Positions 10,469-20,007 of a stretch of 64,000 bases of DNA are shown one piece after another. The translations under genes were made by a program, and so were the position numbers. How positions within the stretch are numbered: position 1 is the stretch's first letter; the number at the start of each line of letters is the position of its first letter. This DNA comes from Puniceicoccaceae bacterium (GTDB lineage: Bacteria > Verrucomicrobiota > Verrucomicrobiia > Opitutales > Coraliomargaritaceae), in the NCBI GenBank assembly GCA_022448605.1, contig JAKVCM010000007.1:1-64000 (forward strand), read 5' to 3'. A model generated the notes under the pieces. It was not told where the DNA came from. It saw nothing but the letters and a program-made list of their open reading frames with translations, and did no database searches.

Positions 10469-12403
10469 ATGCCAGCACCATACAAGAACGGTATACCTAA
10501 TTGGTCAGTTAAAGATTCGGAGGATTACTATGGTCTCAAGCGATGGGGTGGCGGTCATTTCTCGATTGATTCCAAAGGTTTTATGCAAGTGCATCCATTG
10601 CGTGACCAGCGCTGTATTCGTATCCACGATATCGTCAAAGAAGCCGCACAGAAGGGCCTAAAGCCACCGCTTACCATACGTATCCAAGACCTCTTGCGCA
10701 CGCGTGTGATCGATCTAAACGAACTTTTCCGCAAAGCGATAAAAGACGAAAACTACGCAGGTCGCTATCGCGGCGTTTTTCCAATTAAGGTCAACCAACT
10801 GCGCGAAGTGGTCGAAGAGATACAAGATGCGGGCAAGCCCTTCCATTACGGCCTAGAATGCGGGAGCAAGCCTGAGCTTATGCTTGCGCTTGCCATGCAC
10901 AAAGACCCCAAAGCTTTGATTATTTGTAACGGCTACAAAGACGACGAATTTATTCGCCTTGCGCTCCAAGGTTTGCGCCTGGGCAAAGAAATCTACCTTG
11001 TAGTCGAGCAACTTAGCGAAGTGCCACGCATCATCCAGATATCAAAGCTGCTCGGTGTCATACCGCGCATCGGTTTTCGGATTAAGCTTTCCACGATGGG
11101 CGAGGGTAAGTGGGCGAGTTCTTCGGGTGAGGATGCGAAGTTTGGTCTCACCAGTCCCGAAATTATCGATGCGGCTAAGCGCTTGAGGCGTGTCGGGCTA
11201 ATTGAGAGCTTACGCCTTATTCATTTCCACATCGGGTCGCAAGTACCCAATATCCAGACCATAAAAAAAGCCACAGTAGAAGCCGCACGCTTCTACTGTG
11301 AAATCAAGAAAATGGGATTCCCTATGGAGTTGATGGATGTTGGAGGGGGGCTCGGTATCGATTACGATGGTTCCCGAAGTAATTACGAAAGCTCTATGAA
11401 TTATACGATACGTGAGTATGCGCGTGATGTGGTTTATAATATTAAAACTGTCTGCCAAGATGCTGGGATCGACGTGCCTGACATTGTGACAGAGAGTGGT
11501 CGTGCGGTCGTCGCTCCACACTCCATTTTAATCACCGAGGTCTGCGACCGAATCTCTAAAACTTCCGTTTCGCCCAAGCCTGCGCCCAAAAGAAAAAAAG
11601 TAAATCCAGTCCTACGAGACCTGCAGGCAATTCTAGATAATGAGCACGGCTCCTCACCTCTAGAGCGTTACCACGATGCTCAACAGAAAAAGGAAGAATC
11701 CAACAGTCTCTTTAGCCTCGGCTACATCGACCTAGCTGAACGTGCGCAGGTCGACTCTCTCTATTGGGCGATCTGCCAAAAACTCTGTGACCAAGCTAAG
11801 ATCGGCGTCTACACTCCAGAAGAACTGGAAAATCTGCCACAGGCGATGGCGGAACAATACGTCTGCAACTTTTCTATTTTTCAATCGTTGATCGACCATT
11901 GGGCGTGCAAGCAGCTCTTCCCGATCGCACCATTGCATCGCCTCGACGAGTCGCCCGATGTGGATGCCACACTCGTTGATATTACTTGCGACAGCGAGGG
12001 TAAAGTATCTAGCTTTACTGATGTAGAAGATATTCGTCACACCATTCGTTTGCATAAGTTAAAGTCTAAAGAGCCTTACTACCTTGGCGTATTTTTGGTC
12101 GGTGCCTACCAGGATATAATGGGTGACTTGCACAACTTGTTCGGCCGTGTGAATGAAGTCCACGTCTTCCTTGAAGACGACGAGGAAGATGGCTTTTACA
12201 TCGAAGATAGTATCAAGGGCTTCTCTGTGAATGACGTTATCGGTTTCACTCAATACGACGGCCATATACTCACCCGCCGCATGAAGAAGATTATAGACCG
12301 TGCTACTAAAGACGACCAGATTAAGCCTCGTGAAGGTACTCGCATGCTCGACGAATACGCCAAACTGCTGCGTGGCCATACCTATTTAGCCCATCAAGCT
12401 TAG
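10469..12403 (+). CDS. speA: Biosynthetic arginine decarboxylase
   Basis: A 644-residue PLP-dependent fold type III decarboxylase that converts arginine to agmatine for polyamine synthesis. Visible are the PLP-Lys segment FPIKVNQLREV near residue 108, GLECGSKPELMLAL, the HFHIGSQVPNI segment near residue 252, the glycine-rich MDVGGGLGIDYDGS, and near the C terminus GAYQDIMGDLHNLFGR. The roughly 100-residue helical insert (about residues 370-460) is typical of SpeA. No agmatinase or agmatine deiminase lies nearby. Confidence 0.95.
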   Translation: MPAPYKNGIPNWSVKDSEDYYGLKRWGGGHFSIDSKGFMQVHPLRDQRCIRIHDIVKEAAQKGLKPPLTIRIQDLLRTRVIDLNELFRKAIKDENYAGRYRGVFPIKVNQLREVVEEIQDAGKPFHYGLECGSKPELMLALAMHKDPKALIICNGYKDDEFIRLALQGLRLGKEIYLVVEQLSEVPRIIQISKLLGVIPRIGFRIKLSTMGEGKWASSSGEDAKFGLTSPEIIDAAKRLRRVGLIESLRLIHFHIGSQVPNIQTIKKATVEAARFYCEIKKMGFPMELMDVGGGLGIDYDGSRSNYESSMNYTIREYARDVVYNIKTVCQDAGIDVPDIVTESGRAVVAPHSILITEVCDRISKTSVSPKPAPKRKKVNPVLRDLQAILDNEHGSSPLERYHDAQQKKEESNSLFSLGYIDLAERAQVDSLYWAICQKLCDQAKIGVYTPEELENLPQAMAEQYVCNFSIFQSLIDHWACKQLFPIAPLHRLDESPDVDATLVDITCDSEGKVSSFTDVEDIRHTIRLHKLKSKEPYYLGVFLVGAYQDIMGDLHNLFGRVNEVHVFLEDDEEDGFYIEDSIKGFSVNDVIGFTQYDGHILTRRMKKIIDRATKDDQIKPREGTRMLDEYAKLLRGHTYLAHQA

Positions 12404-12567
12404 GCTAGAGTAATGCATTAAGGCGTTTACTATTGATGGGGCATGACTCTGATCGGACCGCATAAATCATTAGATCGACTATGTATCGCTTTGTTGATAT
12501 GATTGGATCAAAAGGCATAGTGTGATCCGCTTGCAAGGTTTCGATCATTCGGTCAACTTCTCATTTG

Positions 12568-14022
12568 ATGCCCGACACTCCTCAGAAGATAAATTGGCAA
12601 AAAGCAGCGCTTGCCCTCCAGCAAGGCTTAGAAGGAGAAGTTATCGACTCTTCTGTCTTGGAGCACCTACGTCAAGCCAACCATGTTCTAGTTGCTTGCT
12701 CGGGTGGGGCAGACTCGGTCTTTCTGCTCTGCTTGCTCGTTGCACGCGCTCAAGAAATCGGTATTCAGCTTCATGTTGCACACTATAATCATAGCTGGCG
12801 CAGTGAAGCGTCCGATGCGGACGCTTCCTTTGTTAAATCGTTAGCAGATTCATTCAATCTTCCTTTTTTAAGCGAGACACGCCCTGAAAAAGAGGCCGCA
12901 TTTACAGAGACCACCGCGCGTATGTTGCGTCTCGATTTTCTGCGAAAAGCCGCCCATCTAAAGCATTGCGATTATATTATATTTGGGCATCAGCTTGACG
13001 ACATTATTGAAACGCAGCTTCAGCGTATAGCTCGTGGTTGCGCTTCGGATGGACTTGCTGCGCCGCGACCTGTTGCTCTTTTTGATAGACAACCCACTCA
13101 CCTCCGGCCACTTTTGCATCTTAGGGCAGGGGATATTCGTAAGGCACTCCAAGCCAGCAAAATTCCTTGGCGAGAAGACCGCTCTAACGAGGACATTAGC
13201 ATCGCGCGTAATGCCCTACGCCAGCAAATCATTCCTGATCTGTGCGATGCTCTCGGCCGAGACCCAGTCGTTGGTGCGGCTCGCAGTCGCAGTTTATTAG
13301 AGGAAGATGCCGCGGCACTCGATCTACTTGCTCGCCAATATTTACCCTCTGCCTATGCCCATGCTCCGACCCTAGATCGTGCCAGACTCAACTCGATGCC
13401 GACCGCGCTACTTCGCCGCGCCCTCGCCGAATGGCTAAGTGGTCATGATCTACTCAGCTCTTTGGGTGCGCCAGCCATGGATCTATTGATTGAGAGCCTT
13501 CGTTCTAAGCGTGAGCAGAACCGTATGAGTGCGGGCACACATTACATTTTAATAGATGGTGATACGCTCAGCTTTGAGCATCAGGACGCTTCCGATCAAT
13601 TTGTTGAGCTACAGGCAGCCGTTTTGGGTATTGGTGAAACTCTATTTTTGTCGACTGGAGCTTTTATTGATGCCGAAGCATTGGAGTTGACCGATACTTT
13701 ACGCCAGCAGATTCTCAGGGGTGACATAGACCCGTTACGTGAAGCCATTATCACTCATCCCGAGGAGGATTCGCTCTTTGTGCGCGCTTGGCAGCCCGGC
13801 GATCGTTTTCATCCATTGGGCGCACCTGGCGGCAAAAAGCTCAAAGATTGCTTTATCGACCACCGTATCCCACGAGCGGAGCGAAAAACGCTACCTATTT
13901 TATTTAATGCCTCACAGGTTGTCATTTGGATACCGGGCTTTCCTCCTGCTGAGAGCTGTAAAATCAGCCCTTCAACGAAAAGGGCTCTTAGGTTGACTTA
14001 CCAAACAAGAAAACCACTTTGA
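12568..14022 (+). CDS. tilS: tRNA(Ile)-lysidine synthase
   Basis: Attaches lysine to C34 of the tRNA-Ile with CAU anticodon so that it reads AUA. The PP-loop ATP-binding motif SGGADS is at residues 45-50, followed by HVAHYNHSWR and later FGHQLDD. The C-terminal domain contains RAWQPGDRFHPLGAPGGKKLKD, typical of the TilS C lobe. The tracked frame opens with TTG at 12565 and ATG follows at once at 12568. It lies 7 bases upstream of ftsH, an arrangement conserved in many bacteria. Confidence 0.93.
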   Translation: MPDTPQKINWQKAALALQQGLEGEVIDSSVLEHLRQANHVLVACSGGADSVFLLCLLVARAQEIGIQLHVAHYNHSWRSEASDADASFVKSLADSFNLPFLSETRPEKEAAFTETTARMLRLDFLRKAAHLKHCDYIIFGHQLDDIIETQLQRIARGCASDGLAAPRPVALFDRQPTHLRPLLHLRAGDIRKALQASKIPWREDRSNEDISIARNALRQQIIPDLCDALGRDPVVGAARSRSLLEEDAAALDLLARQYLPSAYAHAPTLDRARLNSMPTALLRRALAEWLSGHDLLSSLGAPAMDLLIESLRSKREQNRMSAGTHYILIDGDTLSFEHQDASDQFVELQAAVLGIGETLFLSTGAFIDAEALELTDTLRQQILRGDIDPLREAIITHPEEDSLFVRAWQPGDRFHPLGAPGGKKLKDCFIDHRIPRAERKTLPILFNASQVVIWIPGFPPAESCKISPSTKRALRLTYQTRKPL

Positions 14023-14029
14023 ACAATTT

Positions 14030-16087
14030 ATGCCATCAGAGAATAACAATTCCAAGAAGAACAATTCCGGTAGCAACGGCTCACCACAGCGTTTTCAGCC
14101 CAAAGTTTTGCTGGTCTATCTCGTTATTGTAGCTGCAATCTTAACGATTTGGTTCGCTAACCCTGGCGCTGGAAGTAATGTCAAACAACTCACAATTAGT
14201 GAGCTAGTTGAAGCGATCAAGGCTGGCCAAATCGCCAAAGACGGTGGCGTCATGGAACCAGAGCCATCGTATGGCCGCGATGGCTATGTTATTAGTGGCG
14301 AGATGACAAATCCTAGTCTTTCCGGCATAGTCGACGATCTTGCTTCCGCTTCCGAAATCCCTGCAAAGATCCGTTTTTCTGCCCGTGGTCGCTTGACCGA
14401 AGATGACTTTCTGCTAGTGCGTGAAGTACTCACTGAGAAGCGTGCTACCACAGGTTTCCAGGATGTGCTAATCAGCTTCCTTCCATTTCTGCTAATCGTT
14501 GGTCTCCTTTACTTCCTCTTCGTGCGTCAACTCAAGAGTGCTGGTAAGGGCGCTATGGGCTTTGGCAAAAGCAAAGCTAAGATGCTCACCCGCGAGAAAG
14601 ACTCGACCACCTTCAAAGATGTTGCGGGTTGCGATGAGGCTAAGGAGGAGGTCTCTGAGGTCGTCGATTTCCTCAAGGATCCTAAGAAATTCCAACGCAT
14701 TGGCGGTAAGATCCCTAAAGGTGTGCTCATGGTCGGCCCACCTGGTACGGGTAAGACACTTCTGGCCAAAGCAGTCGCTGGCGAGGCCGAGGTACCCTTC
14801 TTTTCGATAAGTGGCTCCGACTTCGTTGAAATGTTCGTTGGTGTCGGTGCGGCTCGCGTCCGAGACATGTTTGAGCAAGGCCGCAAGAACGCGCCCTGCA
14901 TCGTCTTCATCGATGAGATTGACGCTGTCGGTCGTCAGCGCGGTTCCGGTGTAGGAGGGGGCAATGACGAGCGAGAGCAAACACTCAATTCCCTACTCGT
15001 TGAGATGGATGGTTTTGATGGCCACGAGGGTGTCATCATCATCGCCGCGACCAATCGCCCCGACGTCCTAGACAATGCGCTCTTGCGCCCTGGTCGTTTC
15101 GACCGTCAAGTCACGATCGATTTACCCGACATCAATGGGCGTCACGAGATCCTACTAGTTCACGCCAAGAAGATTGCCCTCGCCGAAGAGGTGAACCTTG
15201 AACACGTTGCTCGCAACACACCTGGATTCTCTGGTGCCGACCTCGCCAACCTCTTGAACGAAGGTGCCCTCATCGCAGCTCGTTTTAATAAGAAAGCCGT
15301 TGAGATGAACGACATCGACGAAGCCAGGGATAAGATCTCCTTTGGTCGCGAGCGACGCAAATTGATGGACGATGAGGATCGCAAGATCATTGCCTTTCAC
15401 GAAGCTGGGCACGCACTGATTAAAGGCGTCCTCGACGACGGTCACATGCCAGTACACAAGGTTACCATTATTCCACGTGGTCAGAGCCTCGGTTCAACCA
15501 TGTTCATGCCAAAAAAAGACACACTTAATCATTCCAAACGCCGCTTGATCGATGACATTTGCTGCACCCTTGGGGGGCGCGCAGCAGAGGAGATCGTGTT
15601 CGGCGACATCACGAGTGGTGCCTCGGGTGACATTCAAATGGCTAGCAGAACTGCCCGCCACATGGTTTGCGATTGGGGCATGTCGGATCTAGGCATGGTT
15701 GCCCTTGGGCAGAACCAAAGTGGAGGCTACCTTGGACACGGTGCGGTGACAGCGAAAAATTACAGTGAAGAAACTGCGCAAAAGATCGACGTTATAATAC
15801 GCGATATGATCCAAGATCAATACAAGCGTGCCCTCAAAACAATAAACGATAAGCGAAATGCGCTTGATGTGATCGCTCAGTCCCTGCTTGAACACGAAAC
15901 TATCGATGGTAAGCACGTGCTCGAAATCATCGAGCACGGTGAGATGCGTTCACCCATCGTCAAGCGTGAGATTCCCGTCGAAGAGCTTGAGGAAGATGAA
16001 GAGAAGGGCGAAGTGCCTAAGAAACCCACCAAGGAAGACAATGATAATAGCGGCCTCGCTGGGGAAGAAGCGCCTGCACCTGCTTAA
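14030..16087 (+). CDS. ftsH: ATP-dependent zinc metalloprotease FtsH
   Basis: A 685-residue membrane-anchored AAA protease for quality control of membrane and short-lived proteins. Two membrane segments flank a periplasmic part (about residues 25-43 and 145-165). The AAA module has Walker A GPPGTGKT (about 235-242), Walker [12 protein letters not shown], and the second region of homology [20 protein letters not shown]. The zinc site HEAGH is near residue 457, with the third ligand region SGASGDI further on. A long acidic, probably disordered C-terminal tail (last about 45 residues) is present. It pairs with tilS just upstream. Confidence 0.97.
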   Translation: MPSENNNSKKNNSGSNGSPQRFQPKVLLVYLVIVAAILTIWFANPGAGSNVKQLTISELVEAIKAGQIAKDGGVMEPEPSYGRDGYVISGEMTNPSLSGIVDDLASASEIPAKIRFSARGRLTEDDFLLVREVLTEKRATTGFQDVLISFLPFLLIVGLLYFLFVRQLKSAGKGAMGFGKSKAKMLTREKDSTTFKDVAGCDEAKEEVSEVVDFLKDPKKFQRIGGKIPKGVLMVGPPGTGKTLLAKAVAGEAEVPFFSISGSDFVEMFVGVGAARVRDMFEQGRKNAPCIVFIDEIDAVGRQRGSGVGGGNDEREQTLNSLLVEMDGFDGHEGVIIIAATNRPDVLDNALLRPGRFDRQVTIDLPDINGRHEILLVHAKKIALAEEVNLEHVARNTPGFSGADLANLLNEGALIAARFNKKAVEMNDIDEARDKISFGRERRKLMDDEDRKIIAFHEAGHALIKGVLDDGHMPVHKVTIIPRGQSLGSTMFMPKKDTLNHSKRRLIDDICCTLGGRAAEEIVFGDITSGASGDIQMASRTARHMVCDWGMSDLGMVALGQNQSGGYLGHGAVTAKNYSEETAQKIDVIIRDMIQDQYKRALKTINDKRNALDVIAQSLLEHETIDGKHVLEIIEHGEMRSPIVKREIPVEELEEDEEKGEVPKKPTKEDNDNSGLAGEEAPAPA

Positions 16088-16148
16088 CTAATTTTTTGTT
16101 GCGCCCCATACTTTCCCACGGAGTAAAGCACGGGTATATCCCGTTAAC

Positions 16149-17072
16149 ATGGAAACGCATTTCACTTATAAGTTAGAAGACCTCGGCAATCTTGAATTCC
16201 CGGGCACTCCCCTTGCTGTGATTGGCCACCCGATTAAGCATTCTGTAAGTCCTGCCATGCATAACGCGGCTATTGCTAAGCTACGTCCAAGCAACTCTCG
16301 TTTTAACGATTGGGCGTATTACCGCTTCGATATTGCACCCGATGATTTCGCTGAGGCCGTATCTCTGTTTTATAAATATAACTTCCTCGGCCTCAATCTT
16401 ACCATCCCTCACAAAGTGCAGGCCATGGACTTGATCCACGGCGTTTCACCCGACGGAGAGCGCATGGGCGCTGTCAATACTCTTGTCTGGGGAGAGCACG
16501 GTTACGACGGTTTTAATACCGACGGCTACGGTCTCAAAAAAGCGCTTAAAGCCGATCTCGGCGTCAAACTCCAAGGTTCTACTGTCGTGCTACTGGGTTC
16601 AGGCGGTGCCGCACGCGCCGCAGCCGTACAATGCATCCTCGACGGCTGCCAAAAGCTTTATATCGGCAACCGCAACGTCGAGCGCCTTGAGCAACTCATG
16701 GCCGTCGTGCATGCGATGCCCGGCGGCGATTGTGCCGAAGCCTTTGCACTGGACAAGCCACCCCTTGGGTTTGCTGAGCAAGGCGTGCTCGTCAACGCTA
16801 CCTCCCTTGGCCTGAAAGAGGCTGACCCCGCGCCATTTGACGTTCAATTATTGCCCAAAACATGGGCGGTTTACGATATGATCTACAATCCCAATGTCAC
16901 TCGCTTACTACGAGACGCGAGGTCACAGGGTCTTCGCGCCGCCAACGGACTCTCGATGCTCGTGCACCAAGGTGCCCGCTCCTTAGAAATTTGGTCCCAC
17001 GCTGAAGTGGATGCTCACGCCATGACGCGCGCTGCTACTCACGCACTTGGTCTGCCTCCGCGTCACGGTTAG
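16149..17072 (+). CDS. aroE: Shikimate dehydrogenase
   Basis: Reduces 3-dehydroshikimate with NADPH in aromatic amino-acid synthesis. The 307-residue protein has the shikimate site VIGHPIKHSVSPAMHNAA near residue 25, the catalytic Lys and Asn in LNLTIPHKVQA, NTDGYGL, and the nucleotide site VLLGSGGAARAAA near residue 150, followed by NATSLGL. The ATG at 16149 is preceded by a small ACGGG/CCCGT hairpin at 16131-16145 that could limit initiation. The gene follows ftsH by about 60 bases. Confidence 0.94.
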   Translation: METHFTYKLEDLGNLEFPGTPLAVIGHPIKHSVSPAMHNAAIAKLRPSNSRFNDWAYYRFDIAPDDFAEAVSLFYKYNFLGLNLTIPHKVQAMDLIHGVSPDGERMGAVNTLVWGEHGYDGFNTDGYGLKKALKADLGVKLQGSTVVLLGSGGAARAAAVQCILDGCQKLYIGNRNVERLEQLMAVVHAMPGGDCAEAFALDKPPLGFAEQGVLVNATSLGLKEADPAPFDVQLLPKTWAVYDMIYNPNVTRLLRDARSQGLRAANGLSMLVHQGARSLEIWSHAEVDAHAMTRAATHALGLPPRHG

Positions 17073-17201
17073 AAAGTTTTCCTTTTAAAATAATAATACA
17101 GGGGCCTGTGAAATATCCTTGGGCTTTACGCTACCCCGCCACCGTGCATCTTAAATATTAGCGCAGTTGTGTAACTTCATTTTTTGTTTTTGCTCCCTGG
17201 A

Positions 17202-18038
17202 TCAGTGAACCGCTATCTCCTCGAGCACTTGTCGTTTGGAATTTTGAAGCGCGTGGTTGAAGATTCTATCGAGTAGAACCTTAGCTTCGTCGGAGCGGCC
17301 GAGCTTACCAAGCGCACGGGCGCTGTGGAGTTCTAGGATTTCGACTTGGAGGGTAGTAGTGGCTTGCTTGCTCATTTGCTTCCAGTGGATTAGGGCGTTT
17401 TTCCAGTCTGGGCTGTTGAGGTCGTAGTAGGCCTCGCCGAGTCGCATTTGATAGTCAAAGTTGTTGGGCGCTAGCTTGGCCGCTTTGCGGAAGGCTTTTA
17501 GCATCTCTCGCTCTAAGGCATCTTGAGTGAAGACGCCGCTATTTATGAATTTATCTTTGAAATTGTAGATTAGTTGACCCAGCGCAAAGTGATAGACTGC
17601 GGTGTCTGGCTCTAGTTCGACGGCCTGCAGATAAAAGGTGAGGGCGGCTTTGCCTTTGCCCTTTTCCGCAAGGTGGTTACCAATCTGTTGCTTGACCACG
17701 GCGATCTCGGGGTCTAACTCATCGGCTTTTAAAAATGCGAGGAAGGCTTGATCGTTTTCCTGCACTCGACGCAGTAGTTTGCCGTAAAGGATGTAGGCAC
17801 TAACATCGTCGGGCTGATCAAGAAGGTAGGTGCGATAGGATTGAACAAGTTCGTTAATTCTATGGTCGAGGTCATCTTCGCTGTAGAACTCGGGGTTTTC
17901 AGCGATCTTTTGGTAGATTTGGGTCTCTTTTTCTGCGATATTGAGTAAGCGCTTACTGGCTAGATCGGAGCCGCTTGTAAGCCCAGGGCCCCAGAGTGAC
18001 AGTAGGCAAAGCGTAAAAGTGTTTTGGTAGCGTGGCAT
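17202..18038 (-). CDS. Secreted/periplasmic TPR-repeat protein
   Basis: A 278-residue protein starting with a short hydrophobic segment (TLCLLSLWGPGL, residues about 9-20) that looks like a signal peptide. Tetratricopeptide-like repeats cover about residues 60-200: DVSAYILYGKLLRR, AFLAFLKADELDPEIAVVKQ, ALTFYLQAVELEPDTAVYHF and AFRKAAKLAPNNFDYQMRLG. TPR modules bind other proteins; no catalytic motif is visible, so the role is unknown. It is divergent from the DtxR-type regulator with about 135 bases between. Confidence 0.78.
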   Translation of the reverse strand: MPRYQNTFTLCLLSLWGPGLTSGSDLASKRLLNIAEKETQIYQKIAENPEFYSEDDLDHRINELVQSYRTYLLDQPDDVSAYILYGKLLRRVQENDQAFLAFLKADELDPEIAVVKQQIGNHLAEKGKGKAALTFYLQAVELEPDTAVYHFALGQLIYNFKDKFINSGVFTQDALEREMLKAFRKAAKLAPNNFDYQMRLGEAYYDLNSPDWKNALIHWKQMSKQATTTLQVEILELHSARALGKLGRSDEAKVLLDRIFNHALQNSKRQVLEEIAVH

Positions 18039-18174
18039 TTCTATATTGAGATATGTACCTTCAAAACGAACTCGCCAACAAGAAAGCGTTCTGGCTGGGA
18101 AAGCTCGGAGTCACTCATTTCAGGCTAAAATTTTCCTTGGACTTCGTTCTTGCTTGTTAGATGTTGATGTCACG

Positions 18175-18873
18175 ATGCCCAGCGCCACGGTCGAAGATTA
18201 TATTAAGCACATTTACCTTGTATCCGAGAAGCGGACTTCGAGGGATGTAGCAGATGTAGCAGATGTGGCAATGGGTCAGGTGGCTGAAGCGCTTGGTGTG
18301 GTGCCAGGCACAGCGACGACGATGGTCAAGGCGCTCTCGGATGCTGGCTTGGTTGAATACGCGCCTCGTGTCGGAGTGCAATTGACTGAGCCAGGTCGCA
18401 AGCTGGCGCTGCATGTCTTGCGTCGCCACCGATTAATTGAGCAATTTCTAGTCGAGGTATTGGGCTTTGATTGGTCGGAAGTACACGAAGAGGCAGAACA
18501 GATGGAGCATGTTGTCTCGGACCTTTTACTGGAGCGTATTGATCGCTATCTTGGGCATCCAACGGAGGATCCGCACGGAGACCCGATCCCCTCAGCTGCG
18601 GGCGAACTAATGCATGGGCAGGTGCAGACATTGATGGAGTGTCCGCTGCAAACCCATGTCACCGTTGCACGAATTAGCGACCAAGATACGGAATTCCTTA
18701 ACTATATCACAGAGTCAGGTTTGAACCCCGGGGTGACTCTGTGCGTAAAGGCGCGTAGTGAGCGTGCTGAGTCTGTAGAGCTAGAATTAATCGGCAGCGG
18801 AGATTCTCTTACTCTAGGCAAAGGAGCGGCTGTGAAGATTTTAGTCAGGTTGAAGCGGGATATTTACCCTTAG
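18175..18873 (+). CDS. DtxR/MntR-family metal-dependent transcriptional regulator
   Basis: About 232 residues. A winged-helix domain (residues 1-70: TVEDYIKHIYLVSE then GVVPGTATTMVKALSDAGLVEY), a dimerisation/metal domain (LRRHRLIEQFLVEVLGFDWSEVHEEAEQMEHVVSD, in two segments, residues about 83-118) and a C-terminal SH3-like FeoA domain (about 155-230). The His-Glu-His pattern matches iron or manganese sensors. The frame extends upstream to a TTG at 18046, but the family N terminus fits the ATG at 18175. A 9-base unit is repeated three times near codon 24. No metal transporter lies beside it, so the target genes are elsewhere. Confidence 0.85.
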   Translation: MPSATVEDYIKHIYLVSEKRTSRDVADVADVAMGQVAEALGVVPGTATTMVKALSDAGLVEYAPRVGVQLTEPGRKLALHVLRRHRLIEQFLVEVLGFDWSEVHEEAEQMEHVVSDLLLERIDRYLGHPTEDPHGDPIPSAAGELMHGQVQTLMECPLQTHVTVARISDQDTEFLNYITESGLNPGVTLCVKARSERAESVELELIGSGDSLTLGKGAAVKILVRLKRDIYP

Positions 18874-18889
18874 AAGACTAAAAGCACCT

Positions 18890-18920
18890 AAGCCTTTATT
18901 GAATCTGTGGCTTTTTTTTA
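18890..18920 (+). terminator. Possible weak terminator after the DtxR-type regulator
   Basis: AAGCC at 18890-18894 can pair with GGCTT at 18909-18913, followed by a run of T. The stem is only 5 bp, so efficiency is doubtful. Confidence 0.35.
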
Positions 18921-19031
18921 CGAAACTTCAATCATACTTGATCGCTCGTATTATTTATATTTTACTTTTTTCTAGAGTAGGTCATCTGGTCCTTACAAAG
19001 CAAAGAATCTCGGAAGTAAAATATTACTAAG

Positions 19032-19910
19032 ATGAAATCACAACTTTACGATGCAAAAGTTTTAGAAACAAATGCCCCACTAAGCCAAGTAACTGAAACG
19101 ACCGTCGTCGAAAAGATGATCGAAGCTCTTTCGCTTTACGGGATGAAAATTATTGCTGCAGTCCTTATTATCGTGGTGGGTCTATGGATCTCCAAGATTA
19201 TAAAGAGCTGCTTTTTAAAGACTCTACAGAAGAAGAAAGTCGACCCCACATTGGTCGGTTTCTTGGCCAGCATGCTTCATAGTGGCTTAGTCATATTTGT
19301 TTTCATCTCTGCGATCAGTAAGCTCGGTGTGCAAACTGCATCCTTCGTTGCTGTGATTGGTGCTGCTGGTTTAGCGGTCGGTCTCGCACTGCAAGGTTCA
19401 CTCTCGAACTTTGCAGCCGGTATCTTGCTCATTATCTTCAAACCATTTAAAGTAGGCAATTTCGTCAAAGCAGGTGGCGAAGCAGGCGTGATTGTGGAAG
19501 TCGGTATTTTCACAACTGAGTTGAAGACTCCTGACAATGTGCAAATCATCATTCCAAATTCCACTATCATGGGTAGTGCAATCACGAACGTTTCAGCGCA
19601 CCCCACTCGCCGTATCGATATGACCCTTGGTGTCGGCTATGATGATGACCTAAATAAGGCTAAAAAAATTATTGAAGACTTGCTAGCTGCTGATGAGCGC
19701 GTGCTCAAGGATCCAGTCGCGACGATTGCAGTGGCTAAGCTTGGTGACAGCAGTGTCGAATTCGTGATCCGCCCATGGGTCAATTCTGCAGATTACTGGT
19801 CTGTCAAATTTGACTTTACGAAGGCAGTCAAAGAGAAGTTCGATTCTGAAGGCATCAGCATCCCTTATCCGCAAAGCGACGTTCATGTATTCCAAGAGAG
19901 GTCCTCTTAA
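19032..19910 (+). CDS. mscS: Small-conductance mechanosensitive channel
   Basis: A 292-residue MscS-type channel that opens under membrane tension to release solutes on osmotic downshock. Three membrane segments lie at about residues 35-55, 75-95 and 98-130. The pore-lining helix has the Gly/Ala-packed AVIGAAGLAVGLALQGSLSN and then FAAGILLIIFKPFKVGNFV. The beta domain follows with VEVGIFTTELKTPDN and IPNSTIMGSAITN. Length is close to E. coli MscS. It stands alone in plus orientation. Confidence 0.93.
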   Translation: MKSQLYDAKVLETNAPLSQVTETTVVEKMIEALSLYGMKIIAAVLIIVVGLWISKIIKSCFLKTLQKKKVDPTLVGFLASMLHSGLVIFVFISAISKLGVQTASFVAVIGAAGLAVGLALQGSLSNFAAGILLIIFKPFKVGNFVKAGGEAGVIVEVGIFTTELKTPDNVQIIIPNSTIMGSAITNVSAHPTRRIDMTLGVGYDDDLNKAKKIIEDLLAADERVLKDPVATIAVAKLGDSSVEFVIRPWVNSADYWSVKFDFTKAVKEKFDSEGISIPYPQSDVHVFQERSS

Positions 19911-20007
19911 GCCCCCTAAGCCTTTGAGGACTTCAATTTTTAAACTCCCAGCGCAAACTAGCGGTTTTCCATTAGTGTGAGGTCTGATCTATTAGACTTT
20001 TATTTGA

